Positions 43,146-53,087 of a stretch of DNA of 64,000 nucleotides are shown here, piece by piece. The notes beneath the pieces were generated by a model. That model was not told the DNA's origin, searched no databases, and worked only from the letters and a program-made list of their open reading frames with translations. Each line of letters starts with the position of its first letter. Position 1 is the stretch's first letter. Source of the stretch: Bacteroidota bacterium (GTDB lineage: Bacteria > Bacteroidota > Bacteroidia > Flavobacteriales > Flavobacteriaceae); NCBI GenBank assembly GCA_021793375.1, contig JAJYSY010000003.1, forward strand, positions 18,181 to 82,180, read 5' to 3'. Made by a program: the position numbers and the translations under genes.

Positions 43146-44582
43146 TTAATTTGCTCGCAAAACTCTGTTGATTACGTGAACGACTCCATTGGCGGTTTGG
43201 ATATTTGTGTCAATAATATCGCTTTCTTTTCCTATGGGATCGATTAATTTATTTTCATCTGCATTTAATTCAATATCTTCTCCAAGGGTATTTAAAGTTT
43301 GATTGGAAAAATCTTCACTTCTTAAAGATTGATTTTTTAAAATATGTAAATTCAATATCGTTGTTAATTCCTCCGGATCAATATTTTCTATTTCTGCTAA
43401 TTCTTCCTCTTCTTCGTCAAACAATTCTTCCAGCAAACCCTCAAAAGCTTGATTGTCTGGCGAAAAAACAGTAATTGGGATATCATTATCTTCTATGGAT
43501 GCAGCTAAAAGTTCAAAATAATTTTCTGCGGATTGTTCTTCTTGAGAAAGTGCATTTTCAAAATCTGTAAATCTGCTGTCTGCCTTGATAAAAGTTTCTA
43601 CGGTTGGCAAATTCAAAACTTGATCTATCACTTGAATATTTCCATTTATGGTCATCAAATCCGAAATTACAATAGTGGTTTCTCCATTTAAAGCTAAACC
43701 TGAATCTGTGTTGAGATATAAATCCAAAGTATGATTTTCTCCGGAATATTCTTCTCTTGCTTTTGTGGGTAAATATCCTGAGCTGAGATTTTGTGCAAGT
43801 TTTACAGTATCTAATAGGTGATATCGATAAATTTCATTTAATTCTGTTGCAGTCATATTTGCTCCTTCTTCAGCAAAAAAAGTTTCCACAGCAAATTCAT
43901 TAGGTACCAAAACTGTTGATTTTTGATCAGGATTTGCCAATATATCTTCAAAATCTGTAGAGATATCTTCTGCTGTTATTTTTTCATAATACAAATTGAG
44001 GTTTTCATCTGCATCTATAAAAGTTTTCAACGTAGGAAGACTAAGAGTATGATCAATTTTATGTAAAATTCCATTATCTAATTCAATATCACTTTCTGTT
44101 ATTTTGGCTTTTCCGTTAAACTCAACTTCATCAACTGTGTTTTTCACATAAAGACTTAAGTTGGTGTCAACACTATCGTTTACGGCAATTGCAGCAAGTG
44201 TAGGAGAATATCCGGTGGTAAAAGCTTCAAAAGGAGTAAGAATTTCTAAAATGTGATAATCGATTAATTGCATTAATTCTTCTTCTGGGATATCGGCTAT
44301 ATTTTCTATTTGATTTTCTGCCAGGTAATTTTCCATCGCTTCATTGTCTGGCGCCATAACAGTATATGTTCCGGAGTTTCCATCCAGTATTCCATATAAA
44401 TCTGCTTGGTTGATGGCTTCTAAAAACAGGCTGAATTCCTCTTGATTATTTTCTAAGTAATTTACTATAGAATTCGTTCCGAAAATGTATTCGTTATTAT
44501 CATCTTTCTCACAAGAAAAAAGTAATAACAAAAATGGAATTATCAATAAAAATATTTTTTTTTGCGATAAAATATTTTGCAT
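43146..44582 (-). CDS. Fasciclin (FAS1) repeat lipoprotein
   Basis: 478 residues; lipobox C24 (LLLLFSCEKDD). Three FAS1 domains, about 38-185, 186-335 and 336-478, each with the late motif of the fold: DNGILHKIDHTLSLP, INGNIQVIDQVLNLP and ANGVVHVINRVLRAN. FAS1 domains mediate adhesion or ligand binding at the cell surface. A strongly acidic stretch (DEEEEELAEIE) lies in the third domain. Transcribed alone; a terminator separates it from the SusC/SusD pair upstream. Confidence 0.9.
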   Translation of the reverse strand: MQNILSQKKIFLLIIPFLLLLFSCEKDDNNEYIFGTNSIVNYLENNQEEFSLFLEAINQADLYGILDGNSGTYTVMAPDNEAMENYLAENQIENIADIPEEELMQLIDYHILEILTPFEAFTTGYSPTLAAIAVNDSVDTNLSLYVKNTVDEVEFNGKAKITESDIELDNGILHKIDHTLSLPTLKTFIDADENLNLYYEKITAEDISTDFEDILANPDQKSTVLVPNEFAVETFFAEEGANMTATELNEIYRYHLLDTVKLAQNLSSGYLPTKAREEYSGENHTLDLYLNTDSGLALNGETTIVISDLMTINGNIQVIDQVLNLPTVETFIKADSRFTDFENALSQEEQSAENYFELLAASIEDNDIPITVFSPDNQAFEGLLEELFDEEEEELAEIENIDPEELTTILNLHILKNQSLRSEDFSNQTLNTLGEDIELNADENKLIDPIGKESDIIDTNIQTANGVVHVINRVLRAN

Positions 44583-44613
44583 TTCAATTGATTTATTTTT
44601 TTATAAAGAAGTG

Positions 44614-44621
44614 TAAAGATA
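44614..44621 (-). promoter_or_regulatory. Candidate -7 element of the fasciclin gene
   Basis: TATCTTTA on the minus strand, one base off TAnnTTTG, 31 bases before the ATG. Confidence 0.35.
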
Positions 44622-44742
44622 TAAAAATATAGCTTTGTCTTTGAGTCAAAAACGGAATTAGCTATAGTTTTATTTCATTTGCTGAGTAAGGAATTTAGTT
44701 TAAAAAACTCTTTTTGATTTAGGCTTAATCCAAAGAAACAAC

Positions 44743-44777
44743 AAAACGGCTGTTTTTATTAAAGAAACAGCCGTTTT
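44743..44777 (-). terminator. Terminator after SusD-like gene 1
   Basis: AAAACGGCTGTTT (44743-44755) pairs with AAACAGCCGTTTT (44765-44777). The minus strand continues into a T-rich stretch. Confidence 0.75.
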
Positions 44778-44814
44778 AGCACTAAGAGTGAAGCTTCTTA
44801 AAAGTCACACAAAA

Positions 44815-46419
44815 TTAATCTGCCCACCAAAGTTTGCTATCAATTTCGTCTCCATTACTCAATCCGCTTGCTGCTTCTTGATAATTAGAAGTATTTAAAG
44901 TTTGCTCATTTTGTGGATATCTCACTCGATCCGGAAGATCTGTCGGAGTTACATTTCCGGATTTCAAAGGTGTCATAGTGTAATCATCTCCATAAATATC
45001 TACACCTTGGTCTCCGGGAAGCAATAATACATCTCCGTTAGGATAACCTGTTCTTCTGTACTCTCTCCAGGCTTCTTGTGGTTGCATAAAAAGTGCAATG
45101 TATTTTTGGGTTAATACATTTTCTTTATCTGCTGCCGGCAAATCATTGATATAATCATCTATATCATCTCCTTCAACACCCCATTTTTCCATAGAAGCTC
45201 TAACCCCTTCTTCATATTCAGCTTGACTCCATCCGTTGAGTTCTGATTGGATAAATTGCACTTCAGGATATCCTAAAAGCACTTCTCCGAAGTCAGGTTT
45301 CATAATATGATAAGACATATAAGAAGTTAATTTATTTTCACTATTATCATCAACCATATCTCCTGGAAGACCGCTTGGCATTCCTACATAATCATCTACA
45401 TCTATATTGCTCATTGTAGCTTCTTCATAATCTCTATTTTCCACCTCATATCCTGTGTATCCTATAGGAGCAGCCATTTTTGGGAGTCTTGGATCTAAAG
45501 AGAAGTTTCCGGTATTTCCTTTTAAAAGTTCAATAAAAGCTTGTCCGGTAACAAAGTCTTGTCTTTTTCCTACCATAAATGTTTGCCAAAAAGGTGAACC
45601 TTCAGAAGAGGTTGTACCAAAATCTTGAATTGCACTGTCTTCATTTGAGGTAAAAACACCATCTGACAAAGCTTCTGAAATATGAGCATTGGCTTCAGGA
45701 TAAACGTCTTTTATTCTGTTTGCTATTCTTAGTCTAAGAGAATTTGCAAATTTTTTCCATTTAGCTGCATCTCCATCATAGATATTATCTCCGGAATCAA
45801 ACACTGCTTCATCTTCATTTAATTGTGCGGCAGCAGCTTTTAATTCTTCTAAAATATCTTGATATATTTTTTCTTGAGTTGCATATTTCGGTTGCATGGT
45901 TTCATCGATATTCAAAGCTTGAAAATCCGGGTCATCATTTCCATAAGACCAATATGGGACGTCTCCAAAGTGTGAAGCTAATTCGTCAAAAACATAAGCC
46001 AACATAATTCTGCTCACTGCAATTTGATTGTCTAAATCTCCGTAAGTGGACATTTCATCTGCAGTTTCTTCATCTTCACATAAATCAATGATAGATTTTA
46101 AGTCTGTAGCGGTTTTATAAAGGTAAAACCATCCATTTTCTGTTTGACTTTCTCTGTATTGGTATTTATCTTCTTCTTGATAAATTCTTTGTCCGGAATA
46201 TTGCATCCAAGGTAAAGTCATTCTTGCCGACCACCATCCATCTCTGGTGTAATGCATTAAATATCTGGTTGCTCCGTTAAAAATCATATTAGAAGGAGCT
46301 ACTTCCGGTTCGTTTGGATCTGTGTTTATTTCTTCAAAATTATCTGTACAAGAGGAGATTGTAAACAACCCAACTCCTATAACACATAAGATCAATAATT
46401 TATATTTAAATATTTTCAT
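44815..46419 (-). CDS. SusD/RagB-family nutrient-binding lipoprotein, pair 1
   Basis: 534-residue outer-membrane lipoprotein that caps a SusC transporter. Lipobox C24 (FTISSCTDNFEEINTDPN). The start of the mature part and the TPR-like helices fit the SusD-like_2 group, whose members bind peptides or other non-starch ligands more often than glycans. It lies 11 bases after its SusC partner. No hydrolase gene is adjacent, so the ligand cannot be guessed from context. Confidence 0.92.
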   Translation of the reverse strand: MKIFKYKLLILCVIGVGLFTISSCTDNFEEINTDPNEPEVAPSNMIFNGATRYLMHYTRDGWWSARMTLPWMQYSGQRIYQEEDKYQYRESQTENGWFYLYKTATDLKSIIDLCEDEETADEMSTYGDLDNQIAVSRIMLAYVFDELASHFGDVPYWSYGNDDPDFQALNIDETMQPKYATQEKIYQDILEELKAAAAQLNEDEAVFDSGDNIYDGDAAKWKKFANSLRLRIANRIKDVYPEANAHISEALSDGVFTSNEDSAIQDFGTTSSEGSPFWQTFMVGKRQDFVTGQAFIELLKGNTGNFSLDPRLPKMAAPIGYTGYEVENRDYEEATMSNIDVDDYVGMPSGLPGDMVDDNSENKLTSYMSYHIMKPDFGEVLLGYPEVQFIQSELNGWSQAEYEEGVRASMEKWGVEGDDIDDYINDLPAADKENVLTQKYIALFMQPQEAWREYRRTGYPNGDVLLLPGDQGVDIYGDDYTMTPLKSGNVTPTDLPDRVRYPQNEQTLNTSNYQEAASGLSNGDEIDSKLWWAD

Positions 46420-46430
46420 GGTTTCTTTTT

Positions 46431-49400
46431 TTAGAATTTAAGTTGTAAGTTCATTCCGTATGTTTTTGTTGCAGGCAAGTTTCCTCCTTCAATTCCTTGA
46501 ATATTTCCACTTCCTGTTGCTGCCATTTCAGGATCAAAATCTTTATTGTCAAGTCCCCAAGTGGCTAAGTTTCTTGCAAAAGCAGTTAATCTAATTCCTG
46601 AAAAAGGTCCGGTTATTTTTTCAGGAAAATCATAAGAAACAGTGATTTCTCTTAATTTCACATAGCTTGCATCAAAAACATTTTGTGCATTCGGTCCGGT
46701 ATAATAATCCGCAAAGTGTGCATGACCATCTGTAACTGTGGTGTTTTCTTCTGTGTTCTCAACAGTATAACTTCCATCAGAATTGAAAGTAACATCTCCT
46801 GTTACACCGGGAACAACAAGTCCTTCTTCACGCACATCTCCTTCAGCAGTTGCTGCCAACATTCCTGAGTAGTGCCCCCACATATGAGAGGTGGAAAAGT
46901 ATTTTCCGCCTTGCTGAATATCGACCAAAGCACTTAAAGAAATGCTTTTATAAGTAAAGATATTTCTAATTCCCATATTATAATCCGGTAGGATTGAACC
47001 TAAGTTGGTAACCGGTGTAGAAACATAAAATCCATTTTCATCCACTACTTTATTTCCATCATCATCATACACAAAATCAGTACCTCGGATTTGTCCATAT
47101 TCTTCTCCTTTCATAGCTGCCACAGAAACTTCAAAAGGTGCATTTCCTAATACAACAGCATCCAAATCATCATAAAGATCTTTTACAGTGTTGTTGTTTT
47201 TTGAGAAGTTAATAGAAGCTCTCCATTCAAAATCATCATTTAAAACAGGAATACCACTTAACATTAATTCTATTCCGTTGTTTTCCATTCTTCCGGCGTT
47301 CATATATTTATACGAATATCCTGAAGAGGGGGTAATTTCAACCGGCATAATCAAATCTTCTGTTTCTTTGCTGTAATAAGTGAAATCAACTTCTACTCTT
47401 CTGTTTAAGAAAGCTGCTTCCACTCCTATTTCCCAAGTAGAAACTACTTCCGGTTTTAAGAATTCATTCTTTTTTGTATTCTCATTAGTAAATCCGGGCA
47501 ATCCCATAAAAACGGGAGATAGAGAAGAATTAGAAAAAGTATTGTATAACTGATAAGGATCAGTATCATTTCTTACTTGAGAAAATCCACCTCTAATTTT
47601 ACCGTAATTCAACACACTTTTATCATCTAAGAGTTCAGAAAACAAGAAGCTTCCTGTAATTGCAGGATAGAAATAAGAATTGTCTCCTGACGGTAATGTG
47701 GATGACCAGTCATTACGTCCTGAAAAATCTACATATACCATGTCTCTCCATCCTAAAGAAACCGCTCCAAAAATACTGTTGATTCTTTTTCTGCTACTAC
47801 TGTTGGTCACAGTAGCTTGCTCCATACTATTTCCTAAATTATAAATTCCAGGGGCTACTAAACCACCATTAGTGTTTCCTTGCATAGAATTCATCGTTTG
47901 GTGCATTCTGTTTACCCCGATAAAAGAATTCAAGCTAAAATCTTCAAATTCTTTATCAAAGTGCAATCTTCCTTCATAGTTCATTTCTGTAAATCCAAAT
48001 TTACTGAGATTAAACTCAGATTCTGCTTGAGATCCAATAGCTACTTGACTTCTGATATCCAAATTATAGTGATCTCCATACATGGCTCCTGTTGCATACA
48101 GCCCATCCATTATATCGTATTTAAACTTCACATTTCCATAAAAACGATTTCTTTTGTCTTCAGAAGTATTTTCATAGATTGTCCAATAGGGGTTATCTGC
48201 AAATTCCGGTGTCGGATCATCCCAACCGGTTCTGTTCCAAGTCCTTTGAGAACCATCAGAAAGTTTATAATCTTTTAATTTTCCAAAATCGAGTTGTCTT
48301 TGTCCCCATTGGAAAAACTTTTGAATTACACTATTATCACCATATCCTACTTCAGGTCTGTTAAACCCTGTTGTTCTGGAATAAGTAATATCTCCTGAAG
48401 CGGTAAATTTATCATTGATTTTATTTTCTAAAGAAAGCGCTGCAGTTGTTTTTCTTAGATTTGAATTAGGTACAATTCCTTCTTGATCAACGTGAGACAA
48501 AGAAATTCTGGCTTGTGTATTTTCATAAGATTTATCTACAGTAACACTATTTGTTGTGGTTACTCCATTTCTAAAGAACGATTTCATATCCTTATCGGGA
48601 TAAACCCAAGGAGCAGGATTCAAATAATCTCCCGGAAATTCTTCTTCATCAAAGTTATTCCATTGTAAAACTAATCTATTGGGATCATATTTTGGCCCCC
48701 AGCTTTCATCTACTCCAAAATCTGCAACTTCATAGTCTGTTCCATCAATATTTACAGTGCTAAAATCTCCGCTACCACCACCATACTTTTTCTGCATCTT
48801 TGGAAAAACAGCAATAGATTCCACACTTATTCCGGAATTTACAGTTACTTGTTCTTTTCCTTTTTCCGGATTTTTGGTAGTAATCATAATTACCCCGTTT
48901 GCTCCTCGCGAACCATATAAAGCTGCTGCCGGCCCACCTTTTAAAACACTCACATCTTCAATGTCATCCGGGTTAATATCAAAAGCCATATCTCCATAAT
49001 CACGACCTCCTGCACCTCTTTGTGTATTTGAACTATTATAGTTTTGATTACTCATCGGCGTTCCATCCACTACAATTAAAGGTCTATTTTCTCCGGTAAG
49101 AGAAGTTACTCCTCTTAAAAGAATTCTGGTAGAACCTCCTAAGTTGGCAGAAGGAGTTGTGATTTGAACTCCTGCAACATTTCCTGATAAAGCATTTAAT
49201 GGATTGGAAACTCTGGCTCCGGACAATTCATCTCCGCTTACTTTTTGCGCAGAATATCCTAAAGCTTTTTCATCTCGAGTAATTCCTAAAGCAGTAACCA
49301 CCACTTCATCAAGGGCGGTTCCTTCTTCCATTATGATTTCAATTGTATCATTTTCATCTATTTCCCAAGTTTGATCTTGAAATCCAACACTACTAAAGTG

Positions 49401-49619
49401 AAGGATTTGACCTATAGAGCCTTCAATTTCAAACTCTCCATCAAAATTGGTTACGGTTCCCACTGTTGTACCTTCAATAATGACATTCACTCCAGGCAAA
49501 GGCATTCCATCCCCATCTTGAACCGTTCCGGATAAGGATTTTGTTCCTTCCTGCGCAAATGCAGTATGCATCAAAAGCACAAAAACAAACGTTAAACAAT
49601 AATTAATTTTCACATTCAT
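46431..49619 (-). CDS. SusC/RagA-family TonB-linked outer membrane transporter, pair 1
   Basis: 1062 residues: signal peptide (MNVKINYCLTFVFVLLMHTAFAQ region, cleavage near 22), a carboxypeptidase-D-like beta-sandwich (about 28-105, GTVQDGDGMPLPGVNV), a TonB box region with DEVVVTALG, a plug domain (about 115-240) with SVLKGGPAAALYGSRGANG, and a 22-strand barrel ending in YGMNLQLKF. It imports a ligand bound by the downstream SusD. Its promoter (49649-49680) has the same form as that of pair 2. Confidence 0.94.
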   Translation of the reverse strand: MNVKINYCLTFVFVLLMHTAFAQEGTKSLSGTVQDGDGMPLPGVNVIIEGTTVGTVTNFDGEFEIEGSIGQILHFSSVGFQDQTWEIDENDTIEIIMEEGTALDEVVVTALGITRDEKALGYSAQKVSGDELSGARVSNPLNALSGNVAGVQITTPSANLGGSTRILLRGVTSLTGENRPLIVVDGTPMSNQNYNSSNTQRGAGGRDYGDMAFDINPDDIEDVSVLKGGPAAALYGSRGANGVIMITTKNPEKGKEQVTVNSGISVESIAVFPKMQKKYGGGSGDFSTVNIDGTDYEVADFGVDESWGPKYDPNRLVLQWNNFDEEEFPGDYLNPAPWVYPDKDMKSFFRNGVTTTNSVTVDKSYENTQARISLSHVDQEGIVPNSNLRKTTAALSLENKINDKFTASGDITYSRTTGFNRPEVGYGDNSVIQKFFQWGQRQLDFGKLKDYKLSDGSQRTWNRTGWDDPTPEFADNPYWTIYENTSEDKRNRFYGNVKFKYDIMDGLYATGAMYGDHYNLDIRSQVAIGSQAESEFNLSKFGFTEMNYEGRLHFDKEFEDFSLNSFIGVNRMHQTMNSMQGNTNGGLVAPGIYNLGNSMEQATVTNSSSRKRINSIFGAVSLGWRDMVYVDFSGRNDWSSTLPSGDNSYFYPAITGSFLFSELLDDKSVLNYGKIRGGFSQVRNDTDPYQLYNTFSNSSLSPVFMGLPGFTNENTKKNEFLKPEVVSTWEIGVEAAFLNRRVEVDFTYYSKETEDLIMPVEITPSSGYSYKYMNAGRMENNGIELMLSGIPVLNDDFEWRASINFSKNNNTVKDLYDDLDAVVLGNAPFEVSVAAMKGEEYGQIRGTDFVYDDDGNKVVDENGFYVSTPVTNLGSILPDYNMGIRNIFTYKSISLSALVDIQQGGKYFSTSHMWGHYSGMLAATAEGDVREEGLVVPGVTGDVTFNSDGSYTVENTEENTTVTDGHAHFADYYTGPNAQNVFDASYVKLREITVSYDFPEKITGPFSGIRLTAFARNLATWGLDNKDFDPEMAATGSGNIQGIEGGNLPATKTYGMNLQLKF

Positions 49620-50102
49620 GGTTGTATAGTTTTTAGGATTAGCTCTTACAAAGATTAATTAATTTTATTAAATTCTCAATAAATATAAGAATAAATTCCA
49701 TTATTCATCAAAAAAACAACCACAAAACAGATTAATTACTTATAAAAAACATCTAAAATTCAGCCTGCCACCGAAAACTGCCAAGCTTTTACCACAATTA
49801 TTAAAATTTAAATTAAAAGCAACTTAAAACTTTCTTCTTCACTAATTAGTCAATATAAAACAGATATATTTATCAATACCACACAAAAAACAAGAAAACA
49901 ATAAATACACCAACAAATACTTGTTAGCTAAAAATATCATAAGTTTTAACACTACACAAAACAACAAATAAAGCATCTTAAAATTAGGATAAGATTTTAT
50001 ACAGTCTTTTCATGAGATGCAACAGTAAATTATTATATTTTGCTACTTTTAAAATATTTTACCGTTTATTATTGTTATACCTTAAAAGAGAAAAGTAACG
50101 CC
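49620..50102. other. Non-coding gap upstream of SusC pair 1 and the MORN gene
   Basis: About 480 AT-rich bases between divergent genes. They hold the SusC 1 promoter (49649-49680) and a weak TATATTTTG near 50034-50042 that may serve the MORN gene. A short 5-bp inverted repeat (49912-49925) is the only other structure I see. Confidence 0.5.
49649..49680 (-). promoter_or_regulatory. Promoter of SusC/SusD pair 1
   Basis: Minus strand ATTG (49677-49680), 19-base spacer, TAATCTTTG (49649-49657). The -7 box has three rather than two bases between TA and TTTG. Confidence 0.5.
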
Positions 50103-50114
50103 ATGACATTATTT

Positions 50115-50837
50115 ATGAAAAATATATTTATAATTATTTTCCCGTTGATCTCTATTCAAGTTTTCGCGCAAGCTGAAAACATCAATCAATATGATCAGGA
50201 AGGAAAACGCCATGGGGAATGGAAAAAATATTATAATGATGATGGAAAAAACCTTCGTTATGAAGGGAAGTTTCAACATGGAAAAGAAGTAGGAACCTTT
50301 AAGTTTTATAAGCCCAACAACAAAGGAAAACCTGCAGCAACAAAAACTTATGTTGAAGAGCACGATTCTATTCACATGAAATTTTTCACCAAAAAAGGAA
50401 GACTTGAATCTGAAGGAAATTTAATAGATAAAGACAGAGAAGGAGTTTGGAAATATTATAAAAACGGTTATAAAGATAATTTAATGATGACTGAAAATTA
50501 TCAAAATGGTAAATTACACGGTTGGAAAATCATCTATTTCCCTGATGGAAAAATAATGGAAAAAACATATTATCAGAAAGGAAAAAAAGAAGGTGATTTG
50601 ATTATTTATGCTGAAAATGGAGAAGTTTTACAAGAATACCGTTATAAAAATAACAAGCTTCATGGAAACAGCAAAGTTTATAACAGCAGAGGTCAAATAA
50701 TTTCTGAAGGAGCATATAAGCAAGGGCATCGCGATGGGAAGTGGAGATATTATACAGAAGGAAAATTAGACAGCATTCAAAAATTCCCGTTACCGGATCC
50801 CGTTAAGAAAAAGAAAAGATTGAATTCAAGGAATTAA
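50115..50837 (+). CDS. MORN-repeat (YwqK-type) exported protein
   Basis: 240 residues from ATG 50115, where the signal peptide MKNIFIIIFPLISIQVFAQ begins; ATG 50103 would add four residues, and the frame is open to 50040. The mature protein is a chain of MORN-like units, each with G-x-W-x-Y-Y or G-x-x-x-x-Y (HGEWKKYYND, REGVWKYYKNG, LHGWKIIYFPDGK, RDGKWRYYTEGK), spread over residues 30-225, then a basic tail. Proteins of this kind are often named YwqK-type antitoxins, but nothing here supports a toxin-antitoxin role. The mnmA promoter overlaps its stop codon. Confidence 0.8.
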   Translation: MKNIFIIIFPLISIQVFAQAENINQYDQEGKRHGEWKKYYNDDGKNLRYEGKFQHGKEVGTFKFYKPNNKGKPAATKTYVEEHDSIHMKFFTKKGRLESEGNLIDKDREGVWKYYKNGYKDNLMMTENYQNGKLHGWKIIYFPDGKIMEKTYYQKGKKEGDLIIYAENGEVLQEYRYKNNKLHGNSKVYNSRGQIISEGAYKQGHRDGKWRYYTEGKLDSIQKFPLPDPVKKKKRLNSRN

Positions 50838-50852
50838 GTTTTTGTAAATTTG
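50820..50852 (+). promoter_or_regulatory. Promoter of mnmA
   Basis: TTG (50820-50822), 22-base spacer, TAAATTTG (50845-50852). It overlaps the end of the MORN gene. Confidence 0.65.
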
Positions 50853-50894
50853 CAGATTCTTTAAAGAATTTTATAAGCAGATAAATAAAGCAAA

Positions 50895-52088
50895 GTGAGT
50901 AAAAAACGTGTAGTAGTAGGATTAAGTGGAGGTGTAGATTCCAGTGTTGCGGCTTATCTTCTTCAACAAGAAGGATATGAAGTCATCGGACTTTTTATGA
51001 AAAATTGGCATGATGATTCTGTTACTTTAAGTGAAGAATGCCCTTGGTTAGAAGACAGCAATGACGCAATGTTGGTGGCGGAAAAATTAAATATTCCTTT
51101 TCAAACCGTAGATTTAAGTCAAGAATATAAAACTCGAATTGTGGATTATATGTTTGACGAATATGAACGCGGAAGAACACCAAACCCGGATGTGTTATGC
51201 AACAGAGAAATAAAGTTTGATGTTTTTATGAAAGTTGCTTTAAATCTCGGTGCTGATTATGTAGCAACCGGACATTATTGCAGAAAAGATTCTTTTACAA
51301 AAAACGGCAAAACAATTTATAGATTATTGGCCGGAAAAGACAAACGCAAAGATCAATCTTATTTTTTATGCCAAGTTTCTCAAAATCAATTGGCTAAATC
51401 TCTTTTTCCTATCGGAGAATTACAAAAAGATGAAGTCAGAAAAATTGCTGCTGAACAAGATTTAATCACCGCCGATAAAAAAGATTCTCAAGGTTTATGT
51501 TTTATTGGAAAAGTTCACTTACCGGATTTTCTTCAGCAAAAACTAAAACCTAAAGAAGGTAATATTGTAGAAATTTCTGCTCAAGATGAAATATACCAAC
51601 AAGCTGTTCCTACTTTTAATTCTAAAGAAGAAGAATTGGCTTTTTACAGTAAAAAACAAAAATATACGAAAGAGCAAGGAAAAAAAGTTGGTCAACATCA
51701 AGGCGCACATTATTTTACAATAGGACAAAGAAAAGGCTTAGGCGTTGGAGGAACTCCCAAACCTCTTTTTGTTATAGATACTGATGTTGTGGAAAATATT
51801 ATTTACACCGGGCAAGGCGATGATCATCCCGGACTGTGGCGAAAAGCACTTTTTATTTCACAAGATGAATTGCATTGGGTGAGAGAAGATTTAAAACTAA
51901 AAACAGGAGAATCAAAACGTATAAAAGCAAGAATTCGCTATCGTCAACCTTTACAAGAAGCAGAATTGTTTAAAACTTCTGAAGGATTATATATTTATTT
52001 TGATCAACCTCAAAAAGCTATCACACAAGGGCAATTTGCAGTGTGGTATTCAGAAGATGAATTATTAGGTTCGGGAGTAATTGCTTAA
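50895..52088 (+). CDS. mnmA: tRNA 2-thiouridine(34) synthase MnmA
   Basis: Thiolates U34 of tRNA-Lys, -Glu and -Gln, accepting sulfur from the cysteine desulfurase relay. 397 residues from a GTG start at 50895. PP-loop SGGVDSS is at 11-17; the catalytic pair is C102 in [12 protein letters not shown] and C202 in DSQGLCFIG. Compared with the E. coli enzyme it has an extra, Lys-rich segment of about 30 residues (about 233-262) before the [18 protein letters not shown] block. The segment is in frame and not a sequencing fault. Confidence 0.95.
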   Translation: MSKKRVVVGLSGGVDSSVAAYLLQQEGYEVIGLFMKNWHDDSVTLSEECPWLEDSNDAMLVAEKLNIPFQTVDLSQEYKTRIVDYMFDEYERGRTPNPDVLCNREIKFDVFMKVALNLGADYVATGHYCRKDSFTKNGKTIYRLLAGKDKRKDQSYFLCQVSQNQLAKSLFPIGELQKDEVRKIAAEQDLITADKKDSQGLCFIGKVHLPDFLQQKLKPKEGNIVEISAQDEIYQQAVPTFNSKEEELAFYSKKQKYTKEQGKKVGQHQGAHYFTIGQRKGLGVGGTPKPLFVIDTDVVENIIYTGQGDDHPGLWRKALFISQDELHWVREDLKLKTGESKRIKARIRYRQPLQEAELFKTSEGLYIYFDQPQKAITQGQFAVWYSEDELLGSGVIA

Positions 52089-52111
52089 GTTTGTTGAGCA
52101 AATGCTAAATT

Positions 52112-53062
52112 ATGAAAAACAATAAAATCACTTCACTTTTTGAAATAGAATATCCTCTTATTCAAGCCGGCATGATTTGGACGAGCGGCTGGAAACTCGC
52201 CAGCGCCGTCAGCAACGCCGGAGGATTGGGAATTATTGGAGCAGGATCTATGTATCCGGAAGTTTTAAAAGAACACCTTCAAAAATGCAAAAAAGCAACG
52301 CATAAACCTTTTGGGGTAAATGTTCCTCTGCTTTATCCCGATATTGAGGAAATCATGAAAATCATTGTGGAAGAAGAAGTGAAAATTGTTTTTACCTCTG
52401 CCGGAAATCCAAAAACTTGGACAAAATTTCTTCAAGAAAAAGGCATCAAAGTTGCTCACGTGGTCAGCAGTGTAAAATTTGCTTTAAAATCTGAAGAAGC
52501 AGGAGTAGATGCAATTGTTGCAGAAGGTTTTGAAGCCGGCGGACACAACGGAAGAGAAGAAACCACTACCATGACTTTAATTCCTATGATAAAACAAAAA
52601 ACAACTCTTCCCATAATTGCTGCAGGAGGAATTGCCACCGGAAGAGGAATGCTTGCCGCTATGGTTTTAGGTGCTGATGCAGTACAAATCGGAACGCGTT
52701 TCGTGATGACTCCGGAAGCTTCTTGTCATCAGAATTTTAAAAATACAATTAAAGAAATCCCGGATGATGGAACTTTAAGCACTTTAAAAGAAGTGGTTCC
52801 TACTCGATTAATCAAAAACAAATTCTTTGAAGAGGTGATGACGCATTATGCCAATAACGGAAAAAGAGAAGAATTGATAGAACTTATTGGAAGAGCTCGC
52901 CCTAAAAAAGGAATGTTTGAAGGAGATATAGAAGAAGGAGAGTTACAAATCGGGCAAATCGGAGGGTTAATCGATGAAATAAAACCGGCAAAAGAAGTTG
53001 TAGAAGAAATCATCACAGACTTTGAAAAAGCCAAACAAGAGATGGCAAATTTTTCTTTTTAA
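52112..53062 (+). CDS. Nitronate monooxygenase-family FMN protein
   Basis: 316-residue TIM-barrel flavoprotein of the 2-nitropropane dioxygenase/nitronate monooxygenase family. Motifs: PLIQAGMIW near the N-terminus, SNAGGLGIIG for FMN, H145 in EAGGHNG as the likely catalytic His, and the phosphate-binding block AAGGIATGRGMLAAM...GADAVQIGTRF. Enoyl-ACP reductase FabK belongs to the same family and is an alternative. It follows mnmA by 23 bases and precedes an SDR gene by 25, so it may be in one transcript with both. Confidence 0.87.
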   Translation: MKNNKITSLFEIEYPLIQAGMIWTSGWKLASAVSNAGGLGIIGAGSMYPEVLKEHLQKCKKATHKPFGVNVPLLYPDIEEIMKIIVEEEVKIVFTSAGNPKTWTKFLQEKGIKVAHVVSSVKFALKSEEAGVDAIVAEGFEAGGHNGREETTTMTLIPMIKQKTTLPIIAAGGIATGRGMLAAMVLGADAVQIGTRFVMTPEASCHQNFKNTIKEIPDDGTLSTLKEVVPTRLIKNKFFEEVMTHYANNGKREELIELIGRARPKKGMFEGDIEEGELQIGQIGGLIDEIKPAKEVVEEIITDFEKAKQEMANFSF

Positions 53063-53087
53063 GCTAAAAACAGCAAGAATATAATAC

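Noticed and set aside
47880..48278. 132-codon frame opposite SusC 1
   Set aside because: Antisense to a well-supported barrel; its composition reflects the other strand.
43146..49619. Polysaccharide utilisation locus
   Set aside because: Only SusC, SusD and a fasciclin protein are present, with a terminator between SusD and fasciclin and no carbohydrate-active enzyme.
49912..49925. AACAA-ATAC-TTGTT as an operator
   Set aside because: Only 5-bp arms in very AT-rich DNA; expected by chance.
50115..50837. Toxin-antitoxin system (YwqK-type antitoxin name)
   Set aside because: The protein is exported and made of MORN-like repeats, and no toxin-like gene is adjacent.
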